Positions 42,382 through 50,737 of a DNA stretch of 64,000 bases are shown one piece after another (position 1 is the first letter of the stretch; each line of letters begins with the position of its first letter). Below the pieces are notes generated by a model. That model saw nothing but the letters and a program-made list of their open reading frames with translations, searched no databases and was not told the origin of the DNA. Source of the stretch: Halorientalis marina (GTDB taxonomy: Archaea > Halobacteriota > Halobacteria > Halobacteriales > Haloarculaceae); contig NZ_CP095487.1 of the NCBI RefSeq assembly GCF_023028345.1, positions 3,596,001-3,660,000 of the forward strand, read 5' to 3'. Made by a program: the position numbers and the translations under genes.

Positions 42382-43698
42382 TCAGTCGGTGGTCGATTCG
42401 GCGAGCGAGGCGAGTGCCGTCGTCAGCACGGCGGTCGCGGCGGCACAGTCCGCCCAGTCGGTCCACTCCAGTGGATTGTGCGAATGGCCGTCGCGGGAGG
42501 GGGCAAAGAGCAGGCCGGCGTCGGTCACGCGGCCGACCTGCATCGAGTCGTGGCCCGCACCCGAGTGCAGATCGGCCGTCTCGATGTCGAGCGCGTCGCC
42601 GGCGTCGTGCAGGGCCGTCCGGCAGGTCGCCGCCATGTCCACCGGCGGCACGTCGTAGGGACGGTCGAGCGACGTTTCGACCCCGCGCTCGGTCTCCAGG
42701 TCGGCGAGTGTCGACTCGGCGCGGTCGACGAGGCGGTCGATGACCGCCCCGTCCACGTCGCGGATGTCCGCGCTGAACGCCACCTCGCCGGGAACGACGT
42801 TGACCGCACCCGGGTCGACGTCGAGTTCCCCGACGGTCCCGACGGCCGTTCCGTCGGTGTCGGCGGCGGCCTCCCGCGCCGCGTCCTCCAGTGCGAGGAC
42901 GAACTCGCTGGCGGCGGCGAGGGCGTCCGTTCGGCCTGCCATCGCCGTCGTCCCGCTGTGTGCCGCTTCGCCCTCGATGGTGCCCCGGAGACGCGCCGTC
43001 CCCGTGATCGACGTGACGACGCCGGCCGGGGCACCGAGGTCTTCGAGGCGTTCACCCTGTTCGACGTGGAGTTCCAGCCAGGCGTGCCACTCGCTCGCGT
43101 CGAGGCGCCCCTCGCCGTGGAAGCCGATCCCGTCCAGCGCCTCGCGGAGCGTCACCTCGTCGCCGCCACCCGTCCGGCCGTCAGCGGTGCCTCGCACCTC
43201 GCTGTCGTCGGTCAGCGCGAGCGCCTCCTCGACGGCGAGCAGCCCGGCGGCGACCGACGAGCCGAGGACGCCGTCGGCGAAGCGAGTCCCTTCCTCGCCG
43301 GTGAAGGCGACCACCTGGATCGGCCGCATCGGGGTCACGCCGGCGTCCTGCATCGCCCGGACCGCTTCGAGGCCGGCGTAGACGCCCAGCGGCCCGTCAA
43401 AGATGCCCCCGTTCGGCACGGAGTCGAGGTGGCTGCCGACGGCGACCGGCGCGGCGTCGGTCTCACAGCCGTCGGGCCGCCACGTCCCGGCGACGTTCCC
43501 GACGGCGTCGACCGTGACATCGAGGTCCGCGGCGACCATCCGGTTGACCAGGTTCTCGCGGGCACGCCGGTTCGGCTCGGTCCCCGGGAGGACCGTCCGG
43601 CCCTGCCCCTCGTCGGTCGCAGTCGCGCCGAACTGTGCGTTCCGTTCGATGTCGCGCCGGAGGCGCTCGCCGTCGACCGGAAAGCGCCGTGCGGTCAT
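42382..43698 (-). CDS. M20-family amidohydrolase (allantoate amidohydrolase / N-carbamoyl-amino-acid hydrolase)
   Basis: 438 residues. Metal-site elements are present: GSHLDSVPNGG (His and Asp), FTGEEGTRFADG (Glu pair), and HVEQGERLE. The dimerisation-type lid HSGTTAMAGRTDAL contributes to the substrate pocket. A late HSGAGHDSMQV holds the last ligand His. In this cluster it follows uricase, HIU hydrolase and an allantoinase, so hydrolysis of allantoate is the natural assignment; a carbamoylase acting on other N-carbamoyl amides is the alternative. The C-terminus of the enzyme is at 42382. Confidence 0.85.
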   Translation of the reverse strand: MTARRFPVDGERLRRDIERNAQFGATATDEGQGRTVLPGTEPNRRARENLVNRMVAADLDVTVDAVGNVAGTWRPDGCETDAAPVAVGSHLDSVPNGGIFDGPLGVYAGLEAVRAMQDAGVTPMRPIQVVAFTGEEGTRFADGVLGSSVAAGLLAVEEALALTDDSEVRGTADGRTGGGDEVTLREALDGIGFHGEGRLDASEWHAWLELHVEQGERLEDLGAPAGVVTSITGTARLRGTIEGEAAHSGTTAMAGRTDALAAASEFVLALEDAAREAAADTDGTAVGTVGELDVDPGAVNVVPGEVAFSADIRDVDGAVIDRLVDRAESTLADLETERGVETSLDRPYDVPPVDMAATCRTALHDAGDALDIETADLHSGAGHDSMQVGRVTDAGLLFAPSRDGHSHNPLEWTDWADCAAATAVLTTALASLAESTTD

Positions 43699-43749
43699 CG
43701 GTCGGGGATCGCCGGTGGGTCAGTCATCGTGTGTGGAGTCCGCCAGTCC

Positions 43750-44097
43750 TCAGCTCCCACGGTAGGTCGTGTACCCGCCCGGGGACAGGAGCAGGGGGAC
43801 GTGGTAGTGCTCGTCGGGGGCGTCGATCATAAATCGCACCGGCACCTCGTCGAGGAACGACGACTCGCCGTCCCCCTCGCGGTAGTAGGTCCCCACGTCG
43901 AAGACGAGTTCGTAGGTCCCGGCCGCGATCTCGCCCTCGTCGAGCAGGGGGTCGTCGACGCGGCCGTCGTGGTTGGTCGTCATCGCGGTGACCTGCTCGC
44001 GCTCGTCGTCATCCAGCCGGTAGAGCGTCACGCCGACGCCCTCGGCAGGCCCTTCACGGCTCGTGTCCAGCACGTGGGTCGTCAGCCCGGCGGTCAT
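43750..44097 (-). CDS. uraH: 5-hydroxyisourate hydrolase (transthyretin-like)
   Basis: 115 residues. LTTHVLDTSREGPAEGV at the start, the TYELVFDVGTYY core and the terminal YTTYRGS tetrapeptide are the signature of HIU hydrolase (family-specific C-terminus YRGS). It converts 5-hydroxyisourate to OHCU. The ATG overlaps the stop of uricase by 4 bp (ATGA), matching consecutive reactions. Confidence 0.95.
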   Translation of the reverse strand: MTAGLTTHVLDTSREGPAEGVGVTLYRLDDDEREQVTAMTTNHDGRVDDPLLDEGEIAAGTYELVFDVGTYYREGDGESSFLDEVPVRFMIDAPDEHYHVPLLLSPGGYTTYRGS

Positions 44098-45047
44098 CGT
44101 TCCCCCTCCAGGTCGCTGCGGTCCATCGAGAACTGCTGGAAGCCGGTGGGCCGCGGCGGTTCGCGGAGCACCTTCGCGTCGCCCTCGATGTCGTCGCGCA
44201 CCGTCAGCCAGGTGCGGTTGTTGGCCTCGAACTCGACGGATTCGAGCTGGGGGAACCGCTCGAGAATCCGGAGGCCGACCTGGTAGATGAGGTCCTGAAT
44301 GGAGTTGACGTCCTTCTCGTCGAAGACGACCTGTGCGATGTCACGCACCTGTTCGGCCGGGACGTACTGCTCGGGGTCGTCGCCCAGCGCCGCCTCGGGG
44401 TCGGCGTACTCCCAGAAGATGTCCAGCCCGATGTACAGCGTCCGGTTCTCCCGCTCGGGCAGGGTCGTGTACTCGTCCTGGACGTAGCCCACGAAGGAAT
44501 TGTCTTTGACCTTCACGAGTTCGATGTCGGTCACGCCGCTCTTCTGTTCCTCGACGACGATCTCGCCGTCCTCGCGGTGGAGGTAGAACTCCCCGTAGGC
44601 CGACTCGTCGTCGGTGACGCGAAAGACGAGGTCGCTCGGCTCGAAGCCACCGTCGCCGTCCGGCACGGGCCGCTCGTCGAACTGGAGTTCGTCCGCGGAG
44701 ATGCGCACGGCCTCCATCTGGTCGTAGGTCCGGAGGAACTCCGCGCCCACGTAGTGGAGGAAGCCCTCGACGGTCGCGCCGTCGTACTCGCCGGCGTGGT
44801 GGAGGATGAAGTTCTTCATCGAGTCCGTCGCCACGACCTTCTCGTTGTCGCCGTCGCGGAACGAGGGCAGGAACTCCTCGCCCTCGACCTGGACGCGTAC
44901 CTCCATGCCGAGGAGGGTGTTGGGCTTGCCGTCGAACTCCGATTCCGGAATCGTTCGGATGCCCTCGAGCGGGGCCGCGTACGTCCGGTAGACGTTGACG
45001 TGTTCTTTGCCGTAGTTCATCGTCCGGCCGCCGTCGTCGGCGGCCAT
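44094..45047 (-). CDS. uox: Urate oxidase (uricase)
   Basis: 317 residues from ATG 45047 (308 from ATG 45020, MNYGKEHVNVYRT, which is also a good start). The T-fold repeat is visible, with VEGEEFLPSFRDGDNEKVVATDSMKNFILHHAGEY containing the catalytic Thr/Lys region, and FVGYVQDEYTTLPERENRTLYIGLDIFWEY in the second half. Cofactor-free oxidation of urate to 5-hydroxyisourate. Located directly before HIU hydrolase. The frame is open further upstream but the added N-terminus has no support. Confidence 0.94.
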   Translation of the reverse strand: MAADDGGRTMNYGKEHVNVYRTYAAPLEGIRTIPESEFDGKPNTLLGMEVRVQVEGEEFLPSFRDGDNEKVVATDSMKNFILHHAGEYDGATVEGFLHYVGAEFLRTYDQMEAVRISADELQFDERPVPDGDGGFEPSDLVFRVTDDESAYGEFYLHREDGEIVVEEQKSGVTDIELVKVKDNSFVGYVQDEYTTLPERENRTLYIGLDIFWEYADPEAALGDDPEQYVPAEQVRDIAQVVFDEKDVNSIQDLIYQVGLRILERFPQLESVEFEANNRTWLTVRDDIEGDAKVLREPPRPTGFQQFSMDRSDLEGER

Positions 45048-45273
45048 TATCGGCCCCTCCCGACACGGCCGGCCCGTCCCGGCCGTTCCCGAGTCCATCG
45101 ACTCACGGTCCGCGTGTTGCGTACTGTCATCGTCCGGTCCGACTTCCCGGCCCCCGTACAAAATAGTTCGTCCCCCAACGGGTCGTGTGGCGACCGGGCG
45201 GTCGCTGCCACGACGCGCACCGACGGACACATCCGTGCCACGAGACCCCCAAACCATCACTCGCCGCGACCGC

Positions 45274-45777
45274 TCACTCGCCGAACCGGTCTTCGAGGCG
45301 GAGCCGTGCGATCTCGTGGACCTGGTCCAGAGCCGTCTCGAACTCCGTCGGCTCGGAGTTGTCGATGCGCTCCTCCATCGCCGCCTGAATCTCGTCCGGC
45401 GTGGCCCCCTTGACCGCCATGATGAACGGGAACGCGAACCGGTCGCGGTAGATCTCGTTCAGCTCCTGGAACCGCTCGTACTGCTCGGGACGCAGTTCGT
45501 CCAGCCCCGCCGAGGCCTGCTCTTTCTCCGAGGCGTCGGTCAGCTCCGTCTGCTCGCCGAGGTCCGGATGCGCCCGCAACAGTTCGAGTTTGCGCTCCTC
45601 GGAGGCGTTCCGCACCGCCTCGGCCATGTGCTCGTGGAGGTCGTCGACGGACGAGAACGGCCGCTCGCCGATGACGCGCTCGGCGACCCACGGCGAGTGC
45701 TCGTACACGTCGCCGAGCGTCTCCACGAACGCCGCGTCGTCGCAGTCGTTGAGGGCCGCGATGGTGTCGATGCTCAT
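45274..45777 (-). CDS. uraD: OHCU decarboxylase
   Basis: 167 residues. RAHPDLGEQ holds the catalytic His, SAGLDELRPEQYERFQELNEIYRDRFAFPFIMAVKG is the C-terminal signature of OHCU decarboxylases. ATG 45777 was preferred over 45804 because it starts the fold. The enzyme makes S-allantoin and follows HIU hydrolase in the pathway. It is in the same direction as uricase (226 bp apart) and divergent from the permease at 45958. Confidence 0.93.
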   Translation of the reverse strand: MSIDTIAALNDCDDAAFVETLGDVYEHSPWVAERVIGERPFSSVDDLHEHMAEAVRNASEERKLELLRAHPDLGEQTELTDASEKEQASAGLDELRPEQYERFQELNEIYRDRFAFPFIMAVKGATPDEIQAAMEERIDNSEPTEFETALDQVHEIARLRLEDRFGE

Positions 45778-45837
45778 CCCGTGAAATCGACGCCCACACG
45801 CCACTTAATCGCTCGCATGGTGTGCTCGCCAGCCAGT

Positions 45838-45884
45838 CCGCACACAGCCACACGACCAGTGTGGCGCGTGTGTCGGCGTGTGTC
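45838..45884. promoter_or_regulatory. CACAC/GTGTG operator cluster between uraD and the xanthine/urate permease
   Basis: A perfect inverted repeat GCCACAC-GACCA-GTGTGGC lies at 45847-45865. Next to it GCGTGTGTC occurs twice with a 10-bp period (45866-45874 and 45876-45884), so the sites face the same side of the helix. AT-rich ATATAATGTGTATAACG (45904-45920) supplies TATA elements for the permease. The divergent placement fits joint control of uraD and the permease. Confidence 0.65.
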
Positions 45885-45957
45885 CGGTAGGGCGTTCGTA
45901 TCAATATAATGTGTATAACGGGAAGGTTGAAATGTTGTACTTCGGGATTGTGTGATT

Positions 45958-47385
45958 ATGGCTAGCACGGACGAGGGCGACACCGGACGTAGTTCGGTCG
46001 TCCTGTACGGTATCGAGGACAGGCCGCCGCTCGGGGAGGCGATACCGCTCGGCATCCAGCACGTCCTGGCGATGTTCCTGGGGAACGTCGCGCCGCCGCT
46101 GATACTTGCCGGCGCGGTCGGGTCAGTCACGGGCGAGACGACGTTTCTCGTCCAGATGGCACTGATCGTCGCCGGCGTCTCGACGCTGGTCCAGGCGTTC
46201 CCGGTCGGCCCGGTCGGGGCACGGCTCCCCATCGTGATGGGGACGAGTTTCGCCTTCCTCGGGCCGCTGATCGGCATCGGCAACCAGTTCGGCATCGCGG
46301 CGGTGTTCGGCGCGGCACTGGTCGCCGCGCCCGTCGAGATGGTCATGGGCGTCTCGCTGGACCGGTTCCGGCACTACTTCCCACCGCTCGTGACCGGCAT
46401 CGTCGTGATGCTCATCGGCCTGACGCTCATCCCGACGGGGATGAACTACGCGGCCGGCGCGTCCGCCGGCCCGTCCGCGCAGGGCTACGGCTCGTTCACG
46501 AACCTCGGGCTCGCGGGGCTCGTCCTCGTCGTGACGCTCGTCCTCAACCAGTTCTTCGAGGGATTCCTCCGCGTCATCAGCGTGTTCGTCGGCATCGCCG
46601 TCGGCTACATCGCCGCGCTCGCGCTCGGCGTGGTCGACCTCTCAGCGGTCGGTTCGGCCGGGTGGATCACCGTCCCCGTCCCGCTGAAGTACGGGCTCGC
46701 CTTCGAGCCGAGCGCCATCCTCACCGTCGCCTTCCTCTACGTCATCACCGGCATGGAGACCATCGGCGACATCTCGGGGACCGTCTCCGCGACGGGACGG
46801 GACGCGACCCAGGACGAGATGCGGGGCGGCCTCATCGCCGACGGCGTGATGAGCGCCTTCGGCGCCGTGTTCAACGCCCTCCCGAACACCTCCTTCTCGC
46901 AGAACGTCGGCCTCGTGAACTTCACGGGCGTCGCGAGCCGCTACGTCGCCGGCATCGGCGGCGCCGTCCTCCTCGTCCTCGGGTTCGTCCCGAAGGTCGG
47001 CGCCATCGTCTCGGCTATGCCCGACGCGGTGCTGGGCGGCGGGGCACTGATCCTGTTCGCGATGATCTTCTCCTCGGGCGCGCGGATCGTCGCCCAGAAC
47101 GTCACGCTCGACCACCGCAACTCGACCATCCTCGCGATGTCGATGGCGCTCGGCCTCGGCGTCGCCTTCCGCCCGGAGGTCCTCCAGCAGTTCCCGACGG
47201 AGGTCCAGACCTTCTTCGGCTCCGCGCTCGTGACCGGCGGCTTCACCGCGCTCCTGCTCAACGTCCTCATCCCAGGCGGCGGCGTCGGCACCGGCCCCAC
47301 GGAGTACTCCGACGGCCTCGCCCCCGAGACCCCGACCGACATCGACGAGGCGGTCCCGGAATCGGCCGCCGGCGCGGAGGACTGA
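45958..47385 (+). CDS. NCS2-family xanthine/urate permease
   Basis: 475 residues, about 14 helices. LGIQHVLAMFLGNVAPPLI opens the family; the signature QNVGLVNFTGVASRYVA (NCS2 motif: polar residue-N-x-G then T/G) contacts substrate, and MGTSFAFLGPLIGIGNQFG is also typical. Urate/xanthine transporters differ from uracil ones by the residues around QN; the purine setting supports xanthine or urate. ATG 45958 chosen; GTG 45952 would add two residues. The C-terminal tail is acidic and disordered. Confidence 0.9.
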   Translation: MASTDEGDTGRSSVVLYGIEDRPPLGEAIPLGIQHVLAMFLGNVAPPLILAGAVGSVTGETTFLVQMALIVAGVSTLVQAFPVGPVGARLPIVMGTSFAFLGPLIGIGNQFGIAAVFGAALVAAPVEMVMGVSLDRFRHYFPPLVTGIVVMLIGLTLIPTGMNYAAGASAGPSAQGYGSFTNLGLAGLVLVVTLVLNQFFEGFLRVISVFVGIAVGYIAALALGVVDLSAVGSAGWITVPVPLKYGLAFEPSAILTVAFLYVITGMETIGDISGTVSATGRDATQDEMRGGLIADGVMSAFGAVFNALPNTSFSQNVGLVNFTGVASRYVAGIGGAVLLVLGFVPKVGAIVSAMPDAVLGGGALILFAMIFSSGARIVAQNVTLDHRNSTILAMSMALGLGVAFRPEVLQQFPTEVQTFFGSALVTGGFTALLLNVLIPGGGVGTGPTEYSDGLAPETPTDIDEAVPESAAGAED

Positions 47386-47409
47386 CGACCGTCCCGACCG
47401 GACATCGCC

Positions 47410-47465
47410 GGACACCACCGGGGGCGGTGTCCCCACACCGCGTGTGTCCGGTTCGAGGTTATTTG
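47410..47465 (+). promoter_or_regulatory. CACAC/GTGTG operator and TATA element before the allantoinase-like gene
   Basis: GGACAC (47410-47415) and GTGTCC (47427-47432) form one inverted repeat; CACAC-CGC-GTGTG at about 47434-47446 a second. TTATTTG at about 47459-47465 lies 29 bp before ATG 47491 of a short leader frame. Confidence 0.6.
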
Positions 47466-47490
47466 TAGGGGCGACGCGACAGCAGGGAGC

Positions 47491-47580
47491 ATGGAACGAA
47501 CACACACGGATGCCGACACGCGCGACCGCCAGCCCCTCGCGGACGCGGCGGGCGCTCGGCCGCCACGCGGGGAGCGATAA
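47491..47580 (+). CDS. Putative leader peptide, 29 residues, before the hydantoinase gene
   Basis: ATG 47491 lies 29 bp past a TATA element and the frame (starting MERTHTDADTRDRQ) stops three bases before the ATG of the amidohydrolase at 47584. The arrangement repeats that at 1300, 8201 and 52150. Whether the peptide matters, or only its translation, cannot be said. Confidence 0.4.
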   Translation: MERTHTDADTRDRQPLADAAGARPPRGER

Positions 47581-47583
47581 CCG

Positions 47584-48957
47584 ATGGGTCAAATCGACAC
47601 GGTGCTGGCCGGCGGGACCGTCGTGACGGCGGACGGAACGTACGACGCGGCAGTCGGGATCGACGACGGCACCATCGTCGGGGTCGGCAGCGAGGCGGCC
47701 CTGCCCGACGCCGACGAGCGGGTCGACGCCGACGGCAACCTCGTCCTCCCGGGAGTCGTCGACCCGCACACGCACCTCTACGGCTACAACTCGGTCGACT
47801 CCTACGAGACCGGGACGGCAGCGGCGGCGGCCGGCGGTGTCACCACCCTCCTGACGTTCGCGTGGCAACGCTGGGACGACGGCGAGTGGGGCGCAGAGGG
47901 CACGCTGGCCGAGGCCGTCGAGCGCCACGAGACCGGGACCGAGCCGCTGATCGACTGCGGCGTCCACCCCGTCATCACCGAGGAGAGCGAGGCGGTACTC
48001 GACGAACTCGCCGCCCTCGTCGACGACGGCGTGACCTCGTTCAAGATGTTCACGACCGACGACATCCGCCTCTCGAACGGGTTCATCGGCGAGGTGTTCC
48101 GGGAACTCGCCGACCTCGGCGCCGTCGGGATGGTCCACACGGAGGACTACTCGGTGTGCGAGCACCGTGGGGAGGCGGTCCGGGCGGAACCGGACGGCGA
48201 CGCGCCCGCGGCGTATCCGCGGTCGCGGCCGGACTACGCCGAGGCGATGGCCGCCGGCTCGGTCGCCCGACTCGCCGTCGCCGCCGACGCGAAGTACTAC
48301 GCCGTCCACACCACCTCGGAAGCGGCCGCCGACGCGCTCGCGGCGGTCCAGACCGACGGCGCGAACGTCAGGGCGGAGACCTGCACCCACTACACCGTCC
48401 TCGACGAGTCCACGTACGAGCGCCTGGGGAACCGCTCGATCATGGCCCCGCCGCTCCGGACGCCCGCGGACAGCGACGCGCTGTTCGACTCCCTCCGGGA
48501 CGGCGCGCTCTCGGTCGTCTCGACCGACCACGTCCCCCTCCCGCTCGACCGGAAGGAAGGGGGCCCCTGGTGGGACAGCGCCTTCGGCATCAACAGCCTC
48601 CAGACGAGCCTCCCGGTCTTCCACGACGAGGCCGTCAATCGGCGGGGGTTCTCCTATCCCGACCTGGTGCGGTTCGCGTGCCGGAACCCCGCCGACACGT
48701 TCGGCCTGCCACGGAAGGGACGGATCGAACCGGGCGCAGACGCCGACCTCGTCGTGTTCGACCCAGAGGAAACGTACACCATCACGGCAGAAGACAATCT
48801 CTCGAACGCGGACTACTCGGTCTACGAGGGCCGAGAGGTGACCGGGCGCGTCGAGCGGACGTTCGTGCGCGGCGAGCTCGTCGCCGACGATGGCGAAATC
48901 GTCGCCGACCCGGGCCACGGACGGTTCCTCGACCGCGACGTCCCCGACTGGGGGTGA
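47584..48957 (+). CDS. Dihydropyrimidinase/allantoinase-family amidohydrolase
   Basis: 457 residues. The full two-metal site of the hydantoinase/allantoinase/DHOase family is present: H62 and H64 (PHTH), carboxylated K154 (SFKMF), H185, H242 and D315 (STDHVPL). In a uricase/OHCU/allantoate pathway, allantoinase is the expected step and no other candidate is in the window. D-hydantoinase or dihydropyrimidinase activity is the alternative. It is preceded by the leader frame 47491-47580. Confidence 0.87.
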   Translation: MGQIDTVLAGGTVVTADGTYDAAVGIDDGTIVGVGSEAALPDADERVDADGNLVLPGVVDPHTHLYGYNSVDSYETGTAAAAAGGVTTLLTFAWQRWDDGEWGAEGTLAEAVERHETGTEPLIDCGVHPVITEESEAVLDELAALVDDGVTSFKMFTTDDIRLSNGFIGEVFRELADLGAVGMVHTEDYSVCEHRGEAVRAEPDGDAPAAYPRSRPDYAEAMAAGSVARLAVAADAKYYAVHTTSEAAADALAAVQTDGANVRAETCTHYTVLDESTYERLGNRSIMAPPLRTPADSDALFDSLRDGALSVVSTDHVPLPLDRKEGGPWWDSAFGINSLQTSLPVFHDEAVNRRGFSYPDLVRFACRNPADTFGLPRKGRIEPGADADLVVFDPEETYTITAEDNLSNADYSVYEGREVTGRVERTFVRGELVADDGEIVADPGHGRFLDRDVPDWG

Positions 48958-49152
48958 TTACGGCGCCGTGGACTCCTCGCGCATCTGCCGGGTGACGTAG
49001 CCCGCGATGCGGTTGCGGACGCGACGCGACTCCACGTCTGTCAGGTTCGCGACGCGGTGGCGGTTCTCCTCGAAGTCGTCGGTGAACCGGTCGGGATGCC
49101 GCTGGACGAGCGTGTCGCCGATACTGATGATCTCTTCGGAGTCCAGCGTCAC
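48958..49152 (-). CDS. Stand-alone ribosomal protein S17e paralogue
   Basis: 64 residues from GTG 49152. The family pattern is clear: LVQRHPDRFTDDFEENRHRV, then LTDVESRRVRNRIAGYVTRQM, matching archaeal/eukaryotic S17e (ERYPDAF..DF..NK...L(T)(N)(I)(E)SK.VRNRIAGYVTRK). The N-terminal lysine-rich region of true S17e is replaced by VTLDSEEIISIG. It stands alone, tail-to-tail with the allantoinase (abutting at 48957/48958) and divergent from the deaminase at 49364. GAACTAATCGG lies about 30 bp upstream, giving a leaderless GTG start. A ribosome copy should exist elsewhere; this may be an alternative or moonlighting copy. Confidence 0.8.
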   Translation of the reverse strand: MTLDSEEIISIGDTLVQRHPDRFTDDFEENRHRVANLTDVESRRVRNRIAGYVTRQMREESTAP

Positions 49153-49201
49153 ACTCGGCGATTGCGGAGCGCCCCGATTAGTTCTTTCGTGTCCATCGAC
49201 C

Positions 49202-49259
49202 GGGCACGACCAGGTCCGGTCGTGTCCATCCCGTGGCACACGGCACACACGACACGTGG
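49202..49259. promoter_or_regulatory. CACAC/GTGTG operator cluster between the S17e paralogue and the deaminase
   Basis: GGGCACGACC-AGGTCC-GGTCGTGTCC (49202-49227) is a near-perfect 10-bp inverted repeat. CACACGACACGTGG (49246-49259) recurs exactly at 56434-56447 before the BMP lipoprotein gene. Just after, CGGCAGTGCCG is an 11-bp palindrome. The sites lie between divergent genes and the GCTTTTGG TATA element (about 49329-49336) of the deaminase follows. Confidence 0.6.
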
Positions 49260-49363
49260 GACGGCAGTGCCGACGGGACACGGTTCCGCGGCCCACGCTT
49301 CGACTGCCGTGTGGCCGTGCGAGGGGAAGCTTTTGGTCGGTCCAGCGCCGACGTGGGAGGGGT

Positions 49364-50698
49364 ATGCTACTCACAGGAACGGTCGTCGTGGATTCGACGA
49401 CCGTGATCGAGGACGGCGCCGTCGCCGTCGACGGGTCGCGAATCGCGGCCGTCGGGGAGCGTGCGGACCTCGTCGACGGCACCAGGGACGAGGAAGTCCA
49501 CTCCTACGACGTCCTGCTCCCCGGGTTCGTCGGGGGCCACATCCACTCCGTCCAGAGTCTCGGGCGGGGCATCGCCGACGACACCGAACTGCTCGACTGG
49601 CTGTTCGACTACGTCCTCCCGATGGAGGCGTCGCTCTCGGCCGAGGAGATGGAAGTCGCCGCCAAACTCGGCTACCTCGAACTGATCGAGAGCGGGACGA
49701 CGACCTGTATCGACCACCTCTCGGTCGCCCACGCCGACCGCGCCTTCGAGGCCGCCGGCGAGATGGGCATCCGCGGCGTCCTCGGCAAAGTGCTCATGGA
49801 CCAGCGCTCGCCCGAACCGCTCCGCGAGGACACCGACGAGGCACTGGCCGAGTCCGAACGCCTCATCGAAGACTACCACGGCGCCTTCGACGACCGCATC
49901 CGCTACGCCGTGACCCCGCGGTTCGCCGTCTCCTGTACCGAGGCCTGTCTCCGCGGCGCCCGCGACCTCGCCGACGCCTACGACGACGTTCGCATCCACA
50001 CCCACGCCAGCGAGAACCGGGGCGAGATCGAGACGGTCGAGGACGACACCGGCCTCCGGAACATCCACTGGCTCGACGAGGTGGGACTCACCGGCGAGGA
50101 CGTGGTCCTGGCACACTGCGTCTGGACCGACGAGAGCGAGCGCGAGGTGCTCGCCGAGACCGGGACGCACGTCACCCACTGCCCGTCCTCGAACATGAAA
50201 CTCGCCAGCGGCGTCGCCCCGGTCGAGGACTACCTCGACCGCGGCATCAACGTCGCCCTGGGCAACGACGGCGCCCCCTGTAACAACACGCTCGACCCCC
50301 TCACCGAGATGCGGCAGGCGAGCCTCCTCGGGAAGGTCGAGGGGCTGGACCCGACCGCTACCCCGGCGCGGACGATCTTCGAGATGGCGACCCGCAACGG
50401 CGCGACGGCGGCCGGCTTCGACGACCTCGGCGAACTCCGCGAGGGCTGGCGCGCGGACATCGTCGGCCTCGATACGGACCTGACCCGCGCGGTCCCGCTG
50501 CACGACGTGTTCTCCCACCTCGTCTATTCGGCCCACGGCGAGGACGTGCAGTTCACCATGGTCGACGGCGAGGTGCTCATGGAAGACGGCGAGGTGACCG
50601 TCGCCGACGCCGACGACATCCGCCGGCGCGCCTCGGAGGTCGGCCTCGGGATGGACCTCGACGACGAGCGACGGGCGGCGCAGGCGGAGAAACCCTGA
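49364..50698 (+). CDS. Guanine/8-oxoguanine deaminase-type amidohydrolase (SsnA/AtzB-like)
   Basis: 444 residues. Metal ligands H59 and H61 (GGHIHS), H214 (IHTHASEN), H251 (LAHCVW) and D302 (GNDGAPCNN) are in place; HCPSSNMKLASG and PRFAVSCTEACLRGA are typical of the Atz/Trz/8-oxoguanine deaminase branch. Best guess: guanine to xanthine, or 8-oxoguanine to urate, both of which would feed uricase. A close paralogue is at 60782-62086. GCTTTTGG lies 28-33 bp before ATG 49364. Confidence 0.85.
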   Translation: MLLTGTVVVDSTTVIEDGAVAVDGSRIAAVGERADLVDGTRDEEVHSYDVLLPGFVGGHIHSVQSLGRGIADDTELLDWLFDYVLPMEASLSAEEMEVAAKLGYLELIESGTTTCIDHLSVAHADRAFEAAGEMGIRGVLGKVLMDQRSPEPLREDTDEALAESERLIEDYHGAFDDRIRYAVTPRFAVSCTEACLRGARDLADAYDDVRIHTHASENRGEIETVEDDTGLRNIHWLDEVGLTGEDVVLAHCVWTDESEREVLAETGTHVTHCPSSNMKLASGVAPVEDYLDRGINVALGNDGAPCNNTLDPLTEMRQASLLGKVEGLDPTATPARTIFEMATRNGATAAGFDDLGELREGWRADIVGLDTDLTRAVPLHDVFSHLVYSAHGEDVQFTMVDGEVLMEDGEVTVADADDIRRRASEVGLGMDLDDERRAAQAEKP

Positions 50699-50737
50699 CC
50701 GATTCGGCGCCGACCCTGCCCCGTCGTCCGGTCCGAC

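Noticed and set aside
41950-44286. 778-codon plus-strand frame opposite the M20, HIU hydrolase and uricase genes
   Set aside because: The minus-strand products have full catalytic signatures, so the plus frame is a shadow.
46642-48918. 758-codon minus-strand frame opposite the permease and allantoinase
   Set aside because: It spans two genes with clear motifs and has no recognisable domain of its own.
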